Positions 15,718-24,200 of a stretch of 28,612 bases of DNA are shown piece after piece. The DNA comes from an uncultured Clostridia bacterium (GTDB lineage: Bacteria > Bacillota > Clostridia > Christensenellales > Pumilibacteraceae), in NCBI GenBank assembly GCA_934229275.1, contig CAKQDN010000025.1:1-28612 (forward strand), written 5' to 3'. The notes under the pieces were generated by a model. That model saw only the letters and a list, made by a program, of their open reading frames with translations, was not told where the DNA came from and did not search any database. The stretch's first letter is position 1. Each line of letters begins with the position of its first letter. The translations under genes were made by a program, and so were the position numbers.

Positions 15718-16431
15718 ATGTTCACCTGCAAAGAGGTTGATATTTTTTACGAAAGAAGCGAAACAGGCGACGAGCCTGTTTTATTATTACACGGCTGGGG
15801 ACTGAGCGGCAAAGCCATGAGCGGACTTTATCGCTTTTTGGAAACACGCGGAAAAAAAGTCATCGCGCCCGATCTTCCGGGCTTTGGCAAATCTCCGCCA
15901 CCGCCCGAAAATGCGGACGTATTCTACTACGCCGACGCGATCGAAAAACTGCTGGAAGAAGAAAACGCGGTCGGCTGCGACGTCGTCGCGCACTCGTTCG
16001 GAGCGAGAATAGCGGTGGTGCTTGCTTCACGCGGAGTGATCGGGCGACTGGTTATAGTGGACGGAGCAGGCTTAAAGCCCAAGAAAACGCTGCGCGTCGC
16101 CGTTAAAACGCGTATTTATAAGATAAAACGCGCACTCGGACTAAGCGTCGAAAACTGCGGCTCGGCAGACTATCGCGCTCTCGACGACCACATGAAAAAA
16201 GTGTTCGTCGCCGTCGTCAATCAGGACCTTAAAAACTATCTGCCGCTTATAAAGAACGAAACGCTCATTGTCTGGGGCAAAAACGACCGCGATACGCCGC
16301 CGTATATGGCAAAGCAGTTCAAAGAAGGCATTTCGGGCAGCGAAATCGTTTGGCTCGAAGGCGGACATTTCGCGTACCTCGAGAATTCGTTCGCATTCTT
16401 AAAAATCACGGAGGCGTTTTTATGCAGATAG
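15718..16431 (+). CDS. Alpha/beta hydrolase, substrate unknown
   Basis: A 237-residue alpha/beta hydrolase. The oxyanion segment LLHGWG (23-28) is followed by LPGFGKS and the nucleophile in AHSFGAR (Ser93). The acid is Asp190 or Asp192 in GKNDRD, and His217 lies in GGHFAYLE, completing the triad. The short insertion after strand 6 is very basic (KPKKTLRVAVKTRIYKIKR), which might contact a membrane. It has a strong SD GGAGG. It overlaps the following membrane Mur ligase gene by 10 bases, suggesting a shared pathway. Esterase, thioesterase or amidase activity cannot be distinguished. Confidence 0.85.
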   Translation: MFTCKEVDIFYERSETGDEPVLLLHGWGLSGKAMSGLYRFLETRGKKVIAPDLPGFGKSPPPPENADVFYYADAIEKLLEEENAVGCDVVAHSFGARIAVVLASRGVIGRLVIVDGAGLKPKKTLRVAVKTRIYKIKRALGLSVENCGSADYRALDDHMKKVFVAVVNQDLKNYLPLIKNETLIVWGKNDRDTPPYMAKQFKEGISGSEIVWLEGGHFAYLENSFAFLKITEAFLCR

Positions 16432-17951
16432 TCGTCGCCTTGATTTTCGCGCTCGCGTTCGCGCTGTGCCTGTTCGTGTATTCGCTGCGGTATTACCAGA
16501 TTCTGCAACTTTGCGGTTACGACGGCAAAAAACTGCTGCGGTTTTGCTTTTCGCAGGGATTTTATACGCTTGTGTTCGGTGCGGTAATATGCGCGGCGGC
16601 GTTCGTTGTCGAAATATTCGGCGTCCGCTCGCTCATTTTCTGTCCGGTTGCAGGACTGGGCGGCTACTTTATACTCTACCGCGTGCCGTGTACGGTCAGA
16701 CTTAAAACGACAAAACGCATGCTGCGGCTGTTCATCCTCACGTCCGTCGTCAACTTCGCCGTATGCTTTGCGCTCATAATGACGGGCATAAACGCCGCGT
16801 GCTATCTTCTCGCGATTGCGTCGCCTTTCGTCATCGCGCTGTGCTGCGCCGCGCTTAAACCGCTCGAAAAAGCAATAGCCGACTCGTACGAACTGAAAGC
16901 GAAGAAAAAACTAACCGCGATAAATCCGATTAAAATAGCGATAACCGGGAGTTACGGCAAAACCACGGCAAAAAATATGCTTGCCGCCATGCTCGCAAAA
17001 AAATACCGCGTGTGCGCAAGTCCGCTCAGTTACAACACCCCGGGCGGATTGTGCGTCACGATCAATAAAAACCTCAACGCCTGCGATCAGGTATTTATCG
17101 CCGAAATGGGAGCGAGAAGGAGGGGCGACATCCGCTATCTCACGAAAATGATCTCCCCCGATATTGCGGTTATAACAGCGGTCGGGAGCCAGCACCTCGA
17201 AACGTTCGGCTCGAAGGAAAACATCGTAAAAGCCAAAGCGGAACTTATAGAGAACATGCCGCGCGGCGGTCGTGCGTTTTTCAACGGCGACAACCAAACC
17301 GTTAAAAAAATGTACGACGATTTTTCCGGCAACAAAACTCTGTGCGGAAAAGTCGGCGAGGTACGCTACTCTAATCTTTCCATGAGCGCAAAAGGCTTGA
17401 AATTCGACCTTATCGCCCGCGAAAAGAGCGTAACCGTGTCCACGCAACTTGTCGGAGCGCACGTTCCGTCCATGATCTGCCTGTGCGCCGCCGTAGCGAT
17501 TCAACTGGGCGTACCGCTTTCCGATATTAAAAACGCGATAAGCACCCTTCAACCGGTTGCGCATCGGCTGCAGATGTTGTATAATGGTAACGACGTCATA
17601 ATCGACGACTCGTTCAGCAGCAACGAGGAGGGTTTTAAGTCGGCAGTGGGCGTTCTGTCGTACTTTAATTACCTGATTAAGGTTATGATAACGCCCGGCG
17701 TCGTCGAACTCGGCGAGGCTCAGTACGACGTAAACTATCGACTGGGCGCGATCGCCGGTAAAGCGTGCGACTATCTCATCGCGATCGGCTCGAACGCGGA
17801 AGCGTTGGTTGCCGGGGCAATTTCGGCAGGACTGCCCAACCGCAGTGCCGTGGTCGTAAAGTCGAGATCAGAAGCGATGGAACGCTATTCGAAAATAAAA
17901 GGCGGAAAAGCCGTTTTGTTCGAAAACGACCTTCCTGATAACTACAACTGA
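16422..17951 (+). CDS. Membrane-anchored Mur ligase family protein (MurF-like)
   Basis: Residues 1-145 hold about five hydrophobic helices. Residues 165-509 form the Mur ligase central and C-terminal domains. The P-loop is ITGSYGKTT (174-182). MGARRRGDI and GSQHLETFGS are MurF-like, and the KAKAELIE lysine should be carbamylated. QPVAHRLQ and DDSFSSNEEGF begin the C-terminal domain. MurF normally joins D-Ala-D-Ala to UDP-MurNAc-tripeptide; here its N-terminal UDP-substrate domain is replaced by transmembrane helices, so a lipid-linked substrate is possible. GGAGG lies 5 bases before ATG 16422; the frame is open farther upstream, but that part lies inside the hydrolase gene. Substrate unknown. 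Confidence 0.85.
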   Translation: MQIVVALIFALAFALCLFVYSLRYYQILQLCGYDGKKLLRFCFSQGFYTLVFGAVICAAAFVVEIFGVRSLIFCPVAGLGGYFILYRVPCTVRLKTTKRMLRLFILTSVVNFAVCFALIMTGINAACYLLAIASPFVIALCCAALKPLEKAIADSYELKAKKKLTAINPIKIAITGSYGKTTAKNMLAAMLAKKYRVCASPLSYNTPGGLCVTINKNLNACDQVFIAEMGARRRGDIRYLTKMISPDIAVITAVGSQHLETFGSKENIVKAKAELIENMPRGGRAFFNGDNQTVKKMYDDFSGNKTLCGKVGEVRYSNLSMSAKGLKFDLIAREKSVTVSTQLVGAHVPSMICLCAAVAIQLGVPLSDIKNAISTLQPVAHRLQMLYNGNDVIIDDSFSSNEEGFKSAVGVLSYFNYLIKVMITPGVVELGEAQYDVNYRLGAIAGKACDYLIAIGSNAEALVAGAISAGLPNRSAVVVKSRSEAMERYSKIKGGKAVLFENDLPDNYN

Positions 17952-17967
17952 TTTAAAGAGGTGCCGT

Positions 17968-18687
17968 ATGAAAGGCAGAACCGTGCTTATAACGGGCGGA
18001 GCAAAAGGAATAGGAAGAGCGACCGCGCTTGCGTTTGCCGAAAGGGGCTACAACGTCGCGATCGCGTACAACAGATCGCAGGAGCAGGCTTTTTCGCTTG
18101 TCGGCAAACTTCAGTCGCGCGAAATAAACTGTTGCGCATTCCGTGCGGATCTTACCAAGCCCGGCGAAGTCGAGGCACTGTACGAGCAGTGTAAAAGCGT
18201 TTTCGGCTTTGTCGATACCGTTATAAACAACGCCGGAATATGCCACTACAACCTCGCGACCGACGACGATTACGCCGATTACGAAGCGGTGATGTCAGCC
18301 AATTTCGGCTCGGTTTTCTCTGTTTGCCGCTTGTTTGCCCGAGATATGATAGATCGCCAAACGGGCAGTATCGTCAATATTTCGTCCGTTTGGGGCGAGC
18401 GCGGAGCCAGCAACGAAACGCTGTATTCGGCATCTAAATGCGCCGTTATAGGGTATAGCAAAGCACTCGCAAAAGAACTTAAACCGAGCGGAGTGAGAGT
18501 AAACTGCGTTCTTCCCGGCTATGTAAACACCGATATGAACGCGCGTTTTTCTTTGGAAGAGCAGTTGCTTGCGCTTAAAAGCATGCACCAGAAAAGAATT
18601 CTCGAGCCGAGCGAAGTTGCTGAAAAAATCGTCGCCGTCGCCGAAAGCGATTTAACCGATAAAATAGTGCGCGTGTACGGGAACTGA
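17968..18687 (+). CDS. Short-chain dehydrogenase/reductase (FabG-like)
   Basis: A classical SDR of 239 residues. The NAD(P)-binding motif TGGAKGIG is at 9-16. NNAGI (near 89), the catalytic serine in NISSVWG, and the YSASK catalytic Tyr/Lys are all present, with LPGYVNTDM after them. The asparagine after TGG is Ala, as in many relatives. It could be a 3-oxoacyl-ACP reductase (FabG or YmfI type), but the substrate is not defined by sequence. AGAGGTG lies upstream of the ATG. It is the last gene of the rightward series and ends before a bidirectional terminator. Confidence 0.88.
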   Translation: MKGRTVLITGGAKGIGRATALAFAERGYNVAIAYNRSQEQAFSLVGKLQSREINCCAFRADLTKPGEVEALYEQCKSVFGFVDTVINNAGICHYNLATDDDYADYEAVMSANFGSVFSVCRLFARDMIDRQTGSIVNISSVWGERGASNETLYSASKCAVIGYSKALAKELKPSGVRVNCVLPGYVNTDMNARFSLEEQLLALKSMHQKRILEPSEVAEKIVAVAESDLTDKIVRVYGN

Positions 18688-18877
18688 ATAAGCAGACAGA
18701 CGAAAGCGCGCGGCAAAGTAAGCCTGTCGCAACATATCGGAGCGCGGATAAGTCAAAAAGTAACGACCGTTCCGCCGATAAAGCACCGCAAAAACATTCG
18801 CCCGGAATAAACTCAATCGGGCAAAGAGAAAGGAAAGTAAGATCTGCCGCTCGATATCAAAATAAATATCGGACGAT

Positions 18878-18916
18878 AAAAAAACCGCCGGGCTGTTCGC
18901 TCGGCGATTTTGTTTA
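18878..18916. terminator. Bidirectional terminator between the SDR and surface-protein genes
   Basis: An 8-bp stem (18886-18893 with 18899-18906, one G-U pair) and a TGTTC loop. The + strand continues ATTTTGTTTATTTTG. The minus strand continues GGTTTTTTT, giving the better U-tract for the leftward surface-protein gene. The stretch 18688-18877 holds nothing else I recognise. Confidence 0.8.
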
Positions 18917-18931
18917 TTTTGTTATTCGCGA

Positions 18932-21900
18932 TTATTTGTTTTCATCGCTCGGAGTGTTGTCTGCGTTTTCCTGCTGTGCGGATTCTTCTGCGGACTGCTC
19001 TGCATTTTCAGCGTTTCCGGCATTTTCTTCCGCGCTTTCGCCGTTTTGTTCGGTTGCGTCGGCGTCGGTATTTGCAGCGGCTTCTGCGGATTCCTCTGCG
19101 GACTGCTCTGCGCCCTCTTCGTTTTCTTCCGATTTTTCTGCGGCGTCTTCGTCGGAGAACTTGTCAACGTCTTCGGACTGTTCTACCGCACCGGACTTTT
19201 CGTCGGTGTTCTTTTTAGCGGAACCGTCGCCGAGTTTGAGATTTGCTCTGTCGTAGGAAGGACGACCTTTTACGGGAGCAGGCTTTTTGGGATGTTTCTT
19301 CTGATACTTACGAACGAGGAATACGACTACGACAAGGATTACGGCAAGAGCGAACACGATCGATCCGATCATCAGCCACAGAGTGGAGGTGTCGATGCCG
19401 GAAGAAGTGTTGTCGGTGTTATCGTCGTCGGTGTTGTCGTCTTCGCTGTCGGACAGATTGACGATAACCTGCGAATCTTTGTTAAGGTTGTTCTTCGCGT
19501 CGGTGTATTCGGTAGTGGAACTGCTTTCGAACGAAACGCCCTTGATATACACGGTGCCTGCGGTGTAGGGAACTGCGTCCTCGCCTTCGGCAACGGTAAC
19601 GTCTTCGCCCATTCCGACGAACAGCGTTACGCTCGAATCGGACGAGCCGCCCTTAATGAAGAATTCGACGTTGAGATAATTGTATTTGTCGGTTTTAAGC
19701 GTGGTTTCCTTGATGTCGGAGATGACGTACTTGGTCGTAGCCGCGGTGTCGTCGCCGGTGATAAGACCTGCGCGAACGCCTTTATAGCCGCTTTCGTTCA
19801 TGTCGTTCATGTCGAGAGAGCCTTCGATTTTGAGTTGAACGGTTACTTTATAATAAGTCGAAGCGGTGATCTTCTTGGAAGGAGTAAGGCTGAGAGTGGA
19901 GGCGTTGGGACTTACGTTGGTAAGACGGATGACCTTATTGCCTTCGTATTCGGTTGCTTCATATTCAACCAGCGCGCCTTCGACAGCGGAGTAAACAGTC
20001 CAGTTGGAAAGAACGTTGTCGTTTTTGTCGGCTGCAAGCCATGCGTCCGCATAGTCGATGGAGCAAGCGATCTGATTGTTGGAAGTGGAAGACATGTACG
20101 CGTTGTAAACGTCTTCGGTGCTTTCCGAAGCGGAAACGGTTTTAACGTAAATCGTTCCGGACGACTGCTTGTCGAGGTTGTTCTTTCTGTCGAACATACC
20201 CATCCAGATTTCGACGTTTACGCTGATGCTGTCGTTTGCGTCGCCCTTGACGCAGAACGAATACTCGCCCGCAACGGTGATGTTTTCTTTAACCGCAACC
20301 ACGGCGCCGTTGGAACGACGGATGACGATTGCTGCACCGCTGCCTTTAACGTTGACGTTGGACAGTCTTACGGTGATGAGTTGATATTTGCCGTTCGAAA
20401 CCGAAATAGCGGAGGACTGCATTGCGAATGCGGTGTTCTTCGCAGACGCGATCTTCATCGCATGTTCGAAAGTTCCGATATTTGCTTCGGGTTCGGTCGA
20501 GTTGACCACTTCGTAGGTGGCTTCGGAAGCGTCCGCCTGAACGGAACTGTAACCGTAACCGTTCGTAGAGGAGTCGCCTGCGACGATTTTGTTCCAGCCG
20601 GTGGGGATGCGCTTGCCGTTTTCGATGTTGTAAGAATAGAACGCGCCGTTAGTCACGCCGGTGGAATCGGAGATGTCGGAGTCTGCGTTTGCAACGACGG
20701 AAGATTCGGGTGCGATTGCCGTGTATTGAGCGGCAGTCAGTTTCTGAACGCGAACGTCGTCGATATAAACGCCGCCTTTAGCGTATGACGATTCTTCGCC
20801 GATGGAGAATTCGAGTTTGCAAACGACGTCGACGAACGCCGAGCCTTTAACATAGAATTCTTTTTCGGTCCATCCGAAGTGGCTTGCGTTTGCGGTTGCC
20901 GACTGAATGTTGTTTGCGGTAACCGATTTGAATTCGGCGGAGGAAGTTGCGTATTTATAATAAAGTTTCGCATTTGCGACGTTGTTGCCGCTCGTTTCGG
21001 AGCCGTCGCCGAGAACGAAGTAACTTATGCGATAGAATTCGTCGGGCTTAACCGTGAACTGATTGGAGGTAACGGTGAGGTAGGTGCTCTGATCTTCCTT
21101 GGAAGCGATGTGCAGGAAGTTGTTTTCTCTGCCGTCGAAGTTAGGAGCGATAACGATGTCCTCGTCGCCCTGTTGAGTATTGGTGCTTTCGATTGCGAAT
21201 ATCGCGCTCGATTTGTCGCCTCCGATAGTCCAGTTGGTGTTGTCGAGCGTGAAGAAATCGCCGCTCTTTATAACGTCGTCCGCGTAGGGAATGTTGACGT
21301 CCGCGATAAGCACGTTGTCCGCTTTTTCGACGGTTGCGAAATCGCGATAGGTCAGACTTTCGGCGCTGACGTCGTCGAACATAACCCAGCCTTTTTCGCC
21401 GGCGTTGTCTTTTCCGAGCGAGAGGTTGATATTAACCGTGCCGGAAGTGTTGAACGCGGTTGCGAGGTAGATCTTGTGAGTAGTCCACACGCCCGTGCCT
21501 GCGACGGGAAGAGAAATTTCCTGATCCAGACCGGTGATGGAAATGTATGCGATTCCGTCAACTTCCGCTTTTGCCTTTACGGTGAACTGATAGTACGAAC
21601 TTGCCGCAACGGTGATGTCGCTCGAAGCATACGAACTATAAGCCGAGGTATTCTTCGTGTTGATGACGAGGAATCGATTTGCGTCGGTGCCGTGTTCGAG
21701 CAGTCCGACGTTTTCGAAACCGTGCTTGTCGGTTTTTCCGTCGTAAACGCCGGAGAAGATGTTTTCGCCGGTGTCGCCCGTTCTCGTCCACTTATCGGGC
21801 GCAAGCGACGACGTGTTGAAGGAGGCAAAATCTCCGTTCGGGACGCTTACGTTGTCCGCTTTGGCAGACCGAGCGCAAGGCAGCGTTGCAACTGCGACCA

Positions 21901-21961
21901 GAGCGATCGCGCACGCGCAGAGCGCGGTTAACAGTTTTTTCATCCATTTTGTTTTAATCAT
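18932..21961 (-). CDS. Large modular surface protein with C-terminal transmembrane anchor and acidic tail
   Basis: A 1009-residue protein of unknown function. A signal peptide (1-35) ends ARSAKA before DN. Four modules follow, each ending in a similar strand: WVMFDDVSAESL (to ~203), GVYIDDVRVQKL (~408), GTIYVKTVSASE (~613) and GTVYIKGVSFES (~813). Their starts (NGDFxSFNT, SGDFFTLD, NGAFYSYN, then NWTVYS) and W/F patterns suggest beta-sandwich, carbohydrate-binding-like folds. Linkers are acidic (SEDDNTDDDNTD). A single helix (859-883) is followed by RKYQKKHPKK, so the last ~120 residues should be cytoplasmic; they are acidic and Ala/Glu/Ser-rich. No LPxTG motif. AAAGGTGA lies 6 bases before ATG 21961. 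Ligand binding is an inference. Confidence 0.85.
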   Translation of the reverse strand: MIKTKWMKKLLTALCACAIALVAVATLPCARSAKADNVSVPNGDFASFNTSSLAPDKWTRTGDTGENIFSGVYDGKTDKHGFENVGLLEHGTDANRFLVINTKNTSAYSSYASSDITVAASSYYQFTVKAKAEVDGIAYISITGLDQEISLPVAGTGVWTTHKIYLATAFNTSGTVNINLSLGKDNAGEKGWVMFDDVSAESLTYRDFATVEKADNVLIADVNIPYADDVIKSGDFFTLDNTNWTIGGDKSSAIFAIESTNTQQGDEDIVIAPNFDGRENNFLHIASKEDQSTYLTVTSNQFTVKPDEFYRISYFVLGDGSETSGNNVANAKLYYKYATSSAEFKSVTANNIQSATANASHFGWTEKEFYVKGSAFVDVVCKLEFSIGEESSYAKGGVYIDDVRVQKLTAAQYTAIAPESSVVANADSDISDSTGVTNGAFYSYNIENGKRIPTGWNKIVAGDSSTNGYGYSSVQADASEATYEVVNSTEPEANIGTFEHAMKIASAKNTAFAMQSSAISVSNGKYQLITVRLSNVNVKGSGAAIVIRRSNGAVVAVKENITVAGEYSFCVKGDANDSISVNVEIWMGMFDRKNNLDKQSSGTIYVKTVSASESTEDVYNAYMSSTSNNQIACSIDYADAWLAADKNDNVLSNWTVYSAVEGALVEYEATEYEGNKVIRLTNVSPNASTLSLTPSKKITASTYYKVTVQLKIEGSLDMNDMNESGYKGVRAGLITGDDTAATTKYVISDIKETTLKTDKYNYLNVEFFIKGGSSDSSVTLFVGMGEDVTVAEGEDAVPYTAGTVYIKGVSFESSSTTEYTDAKNNLNKDSQVIVNLSDSEDDNTDDDNTDNTSSGIDTSTLWLMIGSIVFALAVILVVVVFLVRKYQKKHPKKPAPVKGRPSYDRANLKLGDGSAKKNTDEKSGAVEQSEDVDKFSDEDAAEKSEENEEGAEQSAEESAEAAANTDADATEQNGESAEENAGNAENAEQSAEESAQQENADNTPSDENK

Positions 21962-22034
21962 TCTTTTTCACCTTTTGAGTAATAACTTTGCTTGATTTTT
22001 TTACGCGTGACGGCGTCGACGCGTACACTCGTAT

Positions 22035-22063
22035 ATTATAAACTATTTTCAATAATTTTGCAA
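22035..22063 (-). promoter_or_regulatory. Promoter of the surface-protein gene
   Basis: On the minus strand, TTGCAA (22063-22058), 17 bases and TATAAT (22040-22035) form a good sigma-A promoter. An A-tract lies farther upstream (about 22086-22093) like an UP element. It gives a leader of about 65 bases that contains a short GC-rich imperfect inverted repeat near 22004-22024. Confidence 0.8.
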
Positions 22064-22233
22064 TTGTTTTAGGCTAATAACTCAATTTTTTTTGAATTCC
22101 GAGCGAGGAAAAATCGGCTTACGAGGTTATGTTGTGCATTTTTCTTAATTTATATCGATCGCGCGGACAAAGAGCGGCGTATATGCGTCGTCGGCTTTGG
22201 CATAATTCCGCGAAAATAACGCATAATTGCCTT

Positions 22234-22602
22234 ATGAAAAAGTTCTTAAAAGGCGCGCTGAACGTCTTTCTCGCGGCACTCATCGGCTGCGTCAACGGAT
22301 TTTTCGGCGGCGGAGGCGGAATGTTGTGCGTGCCGTTCCTCGAAAAAATAGTAAAACTGCCCACGCAAAAAGCCCACGCGACGGCGATAGCGGTAATCGC
22401 GCCGATAACGCTCGTGTCGGCGTGCGTGTACTTTTTTAAGGGCGCGGCACCGTTTCCCGAACTATGGTACGCGCTCGGCGGCGTGACTGCCGGCGGAATA
22501 GCAGGCGCGCTGCTTCTTAAAAAACTTCCGCCGTGGCTGACCGGCGGCGTGTTCGCTCTGTTGATGTCGGTCGCAGGTGTTAAACTCATGATCGGAGGAT
22601 AG
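22234..22602 (+). CDS. TauE/SafE (TSUP) family permease, first half-size subunit
   Basis: A 122-residue membrane protein starting MKKFLKGALN, with about four hydrophobic segments. NGFFGGGGGMLCVPFLE and QKAHATAIAVIAP are the N-terminal TSUP signature. TSUP proteins export or import sulfite, sulfonates or related anions. Full-length members are about 250 residues with two repeats, so this is one repeat; the partner is the next gene. No clear SD precedes ATG 22234. The frame remains open to 22129, but those residues are unlike the family. CATAAT (22222-22227) lies just upstream, so the transcript might start at or near the ATG. Confidence 0.8.
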   Translation: MKKFLKGALNVFLAALIGCVNGFFGGGGGMLCVPFLEKIVKLPTQKAHATAIAVIAPITLVSACVYFFKGAAPFPELWYALGGVTAGGIAGALLLKKLPPWLTGGVFALLMSVAGVKLMIGG

Positions 22603-22606
22603 AGGT

Positions 22607-23098
22607 TTGTCGGAAATAATAATACTTATTATCTGCACGATTGCGGGCGGCGTGATCGGCGGAATGGGCATGGGCGGCGGAACTCTTACCATTCCGCTTC
22701 TCACGCTTTTCTGTTCGCTTACGCAGCATCAGGCGCAGGCGGTGAACATGATAGCGTTTATTCCCATGGCGGCGGTAACGCTCATAATCCACACGAAAAA
22801 CAAACTCGTCGACTATAAAAAAGTACTGCCCGTAGCACTCCCTGCGCTCGTAACCGGCGTCGCCTGCTCGTTCTTCGCGCTCGAAGTGAAAGGAAGAACG
22901 CTCGCCTTTTGTTACGGAGCGTTTTTAACCGTGCTGTCGGTCTATCAGATGACGACGCTCATAATGACCGAAGTCAGAAAGCGCGGAGAAAAAGCGCACA
23001 GTCCGAGCCTTCCGCGCCACGCGCCCGAGGCAAAACCCGAAAGCGAACCGATCGGCGGTCAAAGCGAAAATCGCGACGAAATCCGCCCGAACGAATAA
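22607..23098 (+). CDS. TauE/SafE (TSUP) family permease, second half-size subunit
   Basis: A 163-residue membrane protein. GGVIGGMGMGGGTLTIPLL and QHQAQAVNMIAFIP repeat the TSUP signature seen in the preceding gene, and about four hydrophobic segments follow. The last 40 residues are hydrophilic and proline/glutamate-rich. It starts at TTG, with GGAGG about 8 bases upstream, 4 bases after the first half-gene. Together the two subunits supply both repeats of a normal TSUP transporter. Substrate unknown. Confidence 0.8.
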   Translation: MSEIIILIICTIAGGVIGGMGMGGGTLTIPLLTLFCSLTQHQAQAVNMIAFIPMAAVTLIIHTKNKLVDYKKVLPVALPALVTGVACSFFALEVKGRTLAFCYGAFLTVLSVYQMTTLIMTEVRKRGEKAHSPSLPRHAPEAKPESEPIGGQSENRDEIRPNE

Positions 23099-23152
23099 AA
23101 AACGAGCGGAAAAACATACTATTCGGGCAAAAAATTTTTCGGAGAAACCATA

Positions 23153-24058
23153 TTGAACGCAATTGTACTGGCAGGCGGCAGAGGAGAACGCCTTATGCCG
23201 CTTACGAACGATATTTCCAAACCCGTGCTTCCCGTCGCGGGTTATCCGATTCTGGATTATGTGACGGCGCACCTCGACTATTACGGAGCGAGAAAGATAA
23301 TATACGCAGCCGGCTACATGTCGGAAAGCGTGAAAAACCGAGTGAAAAAATACCGCGGCGATCGGATCGTGAAAACCGAGAGCGTGCCGCTCGGAACGTG
23401 CGGAGCGGTAAAAGCGTGCGCGAGGATAGCAGGCGAACGTTTTTTCGTGGCGAGCGGCGACTGTATAAGCGACATCGATTTATATAAAATGGCGGCGTAT
23501 CACACGAAAAGCGGCGCACTCGTTACGATTGCGGTGAAAAAAGTACCCGACGCGTCCGAGTACGGAGCGGTCGTAACTTCGCCGGACGGAAAAATCACCT
23601 CTTTCCGAGAAAAAGAAAAGGGAATAAAGGACAGCCTTGTAAATCTCGGCGTATACGTCGTCGAAAAGAAAGCGTTGGATCTCGTCCCGAGCGGTAAATT
23701 TTTCGACTTCGCGCGCGATCTGTTTCCGCTTCTGGTAAAGCAAGGCGCGCTGTACGCTTTTTTGCACGAGGGATATTGGAGCGACCTCGGAAACATTAAA
23801 AGTTACTACGAAGCGAACAGCCGCTTTAAAGACGGGTTTTTCTATCCTCTTCCGTGCGACGGCGAAATGCGAAAGTGCGGAAGTACCGTGTCGTCCGCCG
23901 ACAGTCGCATATTAGGACTTGCCGAAAACAGCGTCGTGTGCGGAAAAAGTTGCATTTCTTCCGGTTCGTGCGTGCGCAGTTGCGTCGTTCTGGGCGGCGA
24001 AGTGAAAGGAGTGCATTATAAACGCATAATCAAGAACGGAATAGTGCTTGACGTGTAA
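23153..24058 (+). CDS. Sugar-1-phosphate nucleotidyltransferase
   Basis: A 301-residue nucleotidyltransferase. The N-terminal signature LAGGRGERLMPLT followed by SKPVLPVAG is that of RmlA, GalU and ManC relatives. PLGTCGAV, ASGDCISDID (the metal-binding Asp) and EGYWSDLGN are typical of the mannose-1-phosphate guanylyltransferase/NDP-sugar group. The last ~75 residues carry repeated short strands (CGSTV, AENSVVCGKSCI, VRSCVVLGG) of a left-handed beta-helix. The sugar cannot be assigned. It starts at TTG with GGAG 8 bases upstream. The terminator at 24165 ends the transcript. Confidence 0.85.
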   Translation: MNAIVLAGGRGERLMPLTNDISKPVLPVAGYPILDYVTAHLDYYGARKIIYAAGYMSESVKNRVKKYRGDRIVKTESVPLGTCGAVKACARIAGERFFVASGDCISDIDLYKMAAYHTKSGALVTIAVKKVPDASEYGAVVTSPDGKITSFREKEKGIKDSLVNLGVYVVEKKALDLVPSGKFFDFARDLFPLLVKQGALYAFLHEGYWSDLGNIKSYYEANSRFKDGFFYPLPCDGEMRKCGSTVSSADSRILGLAENSVVCGKSCISSGSCVRSCVVLGGEVKGVHYKRIIKNGIVLDV

Positions 24059-24164
24059 TCCGTTTCCGGTTATGAAAATCCGCGTTTTCCGAAATAAATC
24101 GGGCGGATGCAGCCGGCACTCGACCGTAAAATACTTAAAGCCGTATTTTTTTACAAAAAAGCAG

Positions 24165-24200
24165 GCAACCGTTGCACTCAAACGGTTGCTATTTTTTTTG
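24165..24200 (+). terminator. Rho-independent terminator after the nucleotidyltransferase
   Basis: A 9-bp perfect stem (24165-24173, GCAACCGTT, with 24181-24189, AACGGTTGC), a 7-base loop and a run of eight T (24192-24199). Its 3' arm overlaps the -35 region of the next promoter. Confidence 0.9.

Noticed and set aside
18688..18877. A possible riboswitch or small RNA between the SDR gene and the terminator
   Set aside because: I found only short scattered pairings (for example GCCCG with CGGGC near 18800) and no known riboswitch core.
19046..20788. A 580-residue open frame opposite the surface-protein gene
   Set aside because: The minus-strand frame has a signal peptide, SD, promoter and regular modules. 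The plus-strand frame has none of these.
22129..22233. N-terminal extension of the first TSUP gene
   Set aside because: The extra residues are arginine-rich and unlike the family, and the typical N-terminus begins at MKKFLKG (22234).
24131..24152. A second terminator before rnj (AAAATAC with GTATTTT)
   Set aside because: The stem has almost only A-T pairs and would be weak. The 9-bp GC-containing hairpin at 24165 is the clear terminator.
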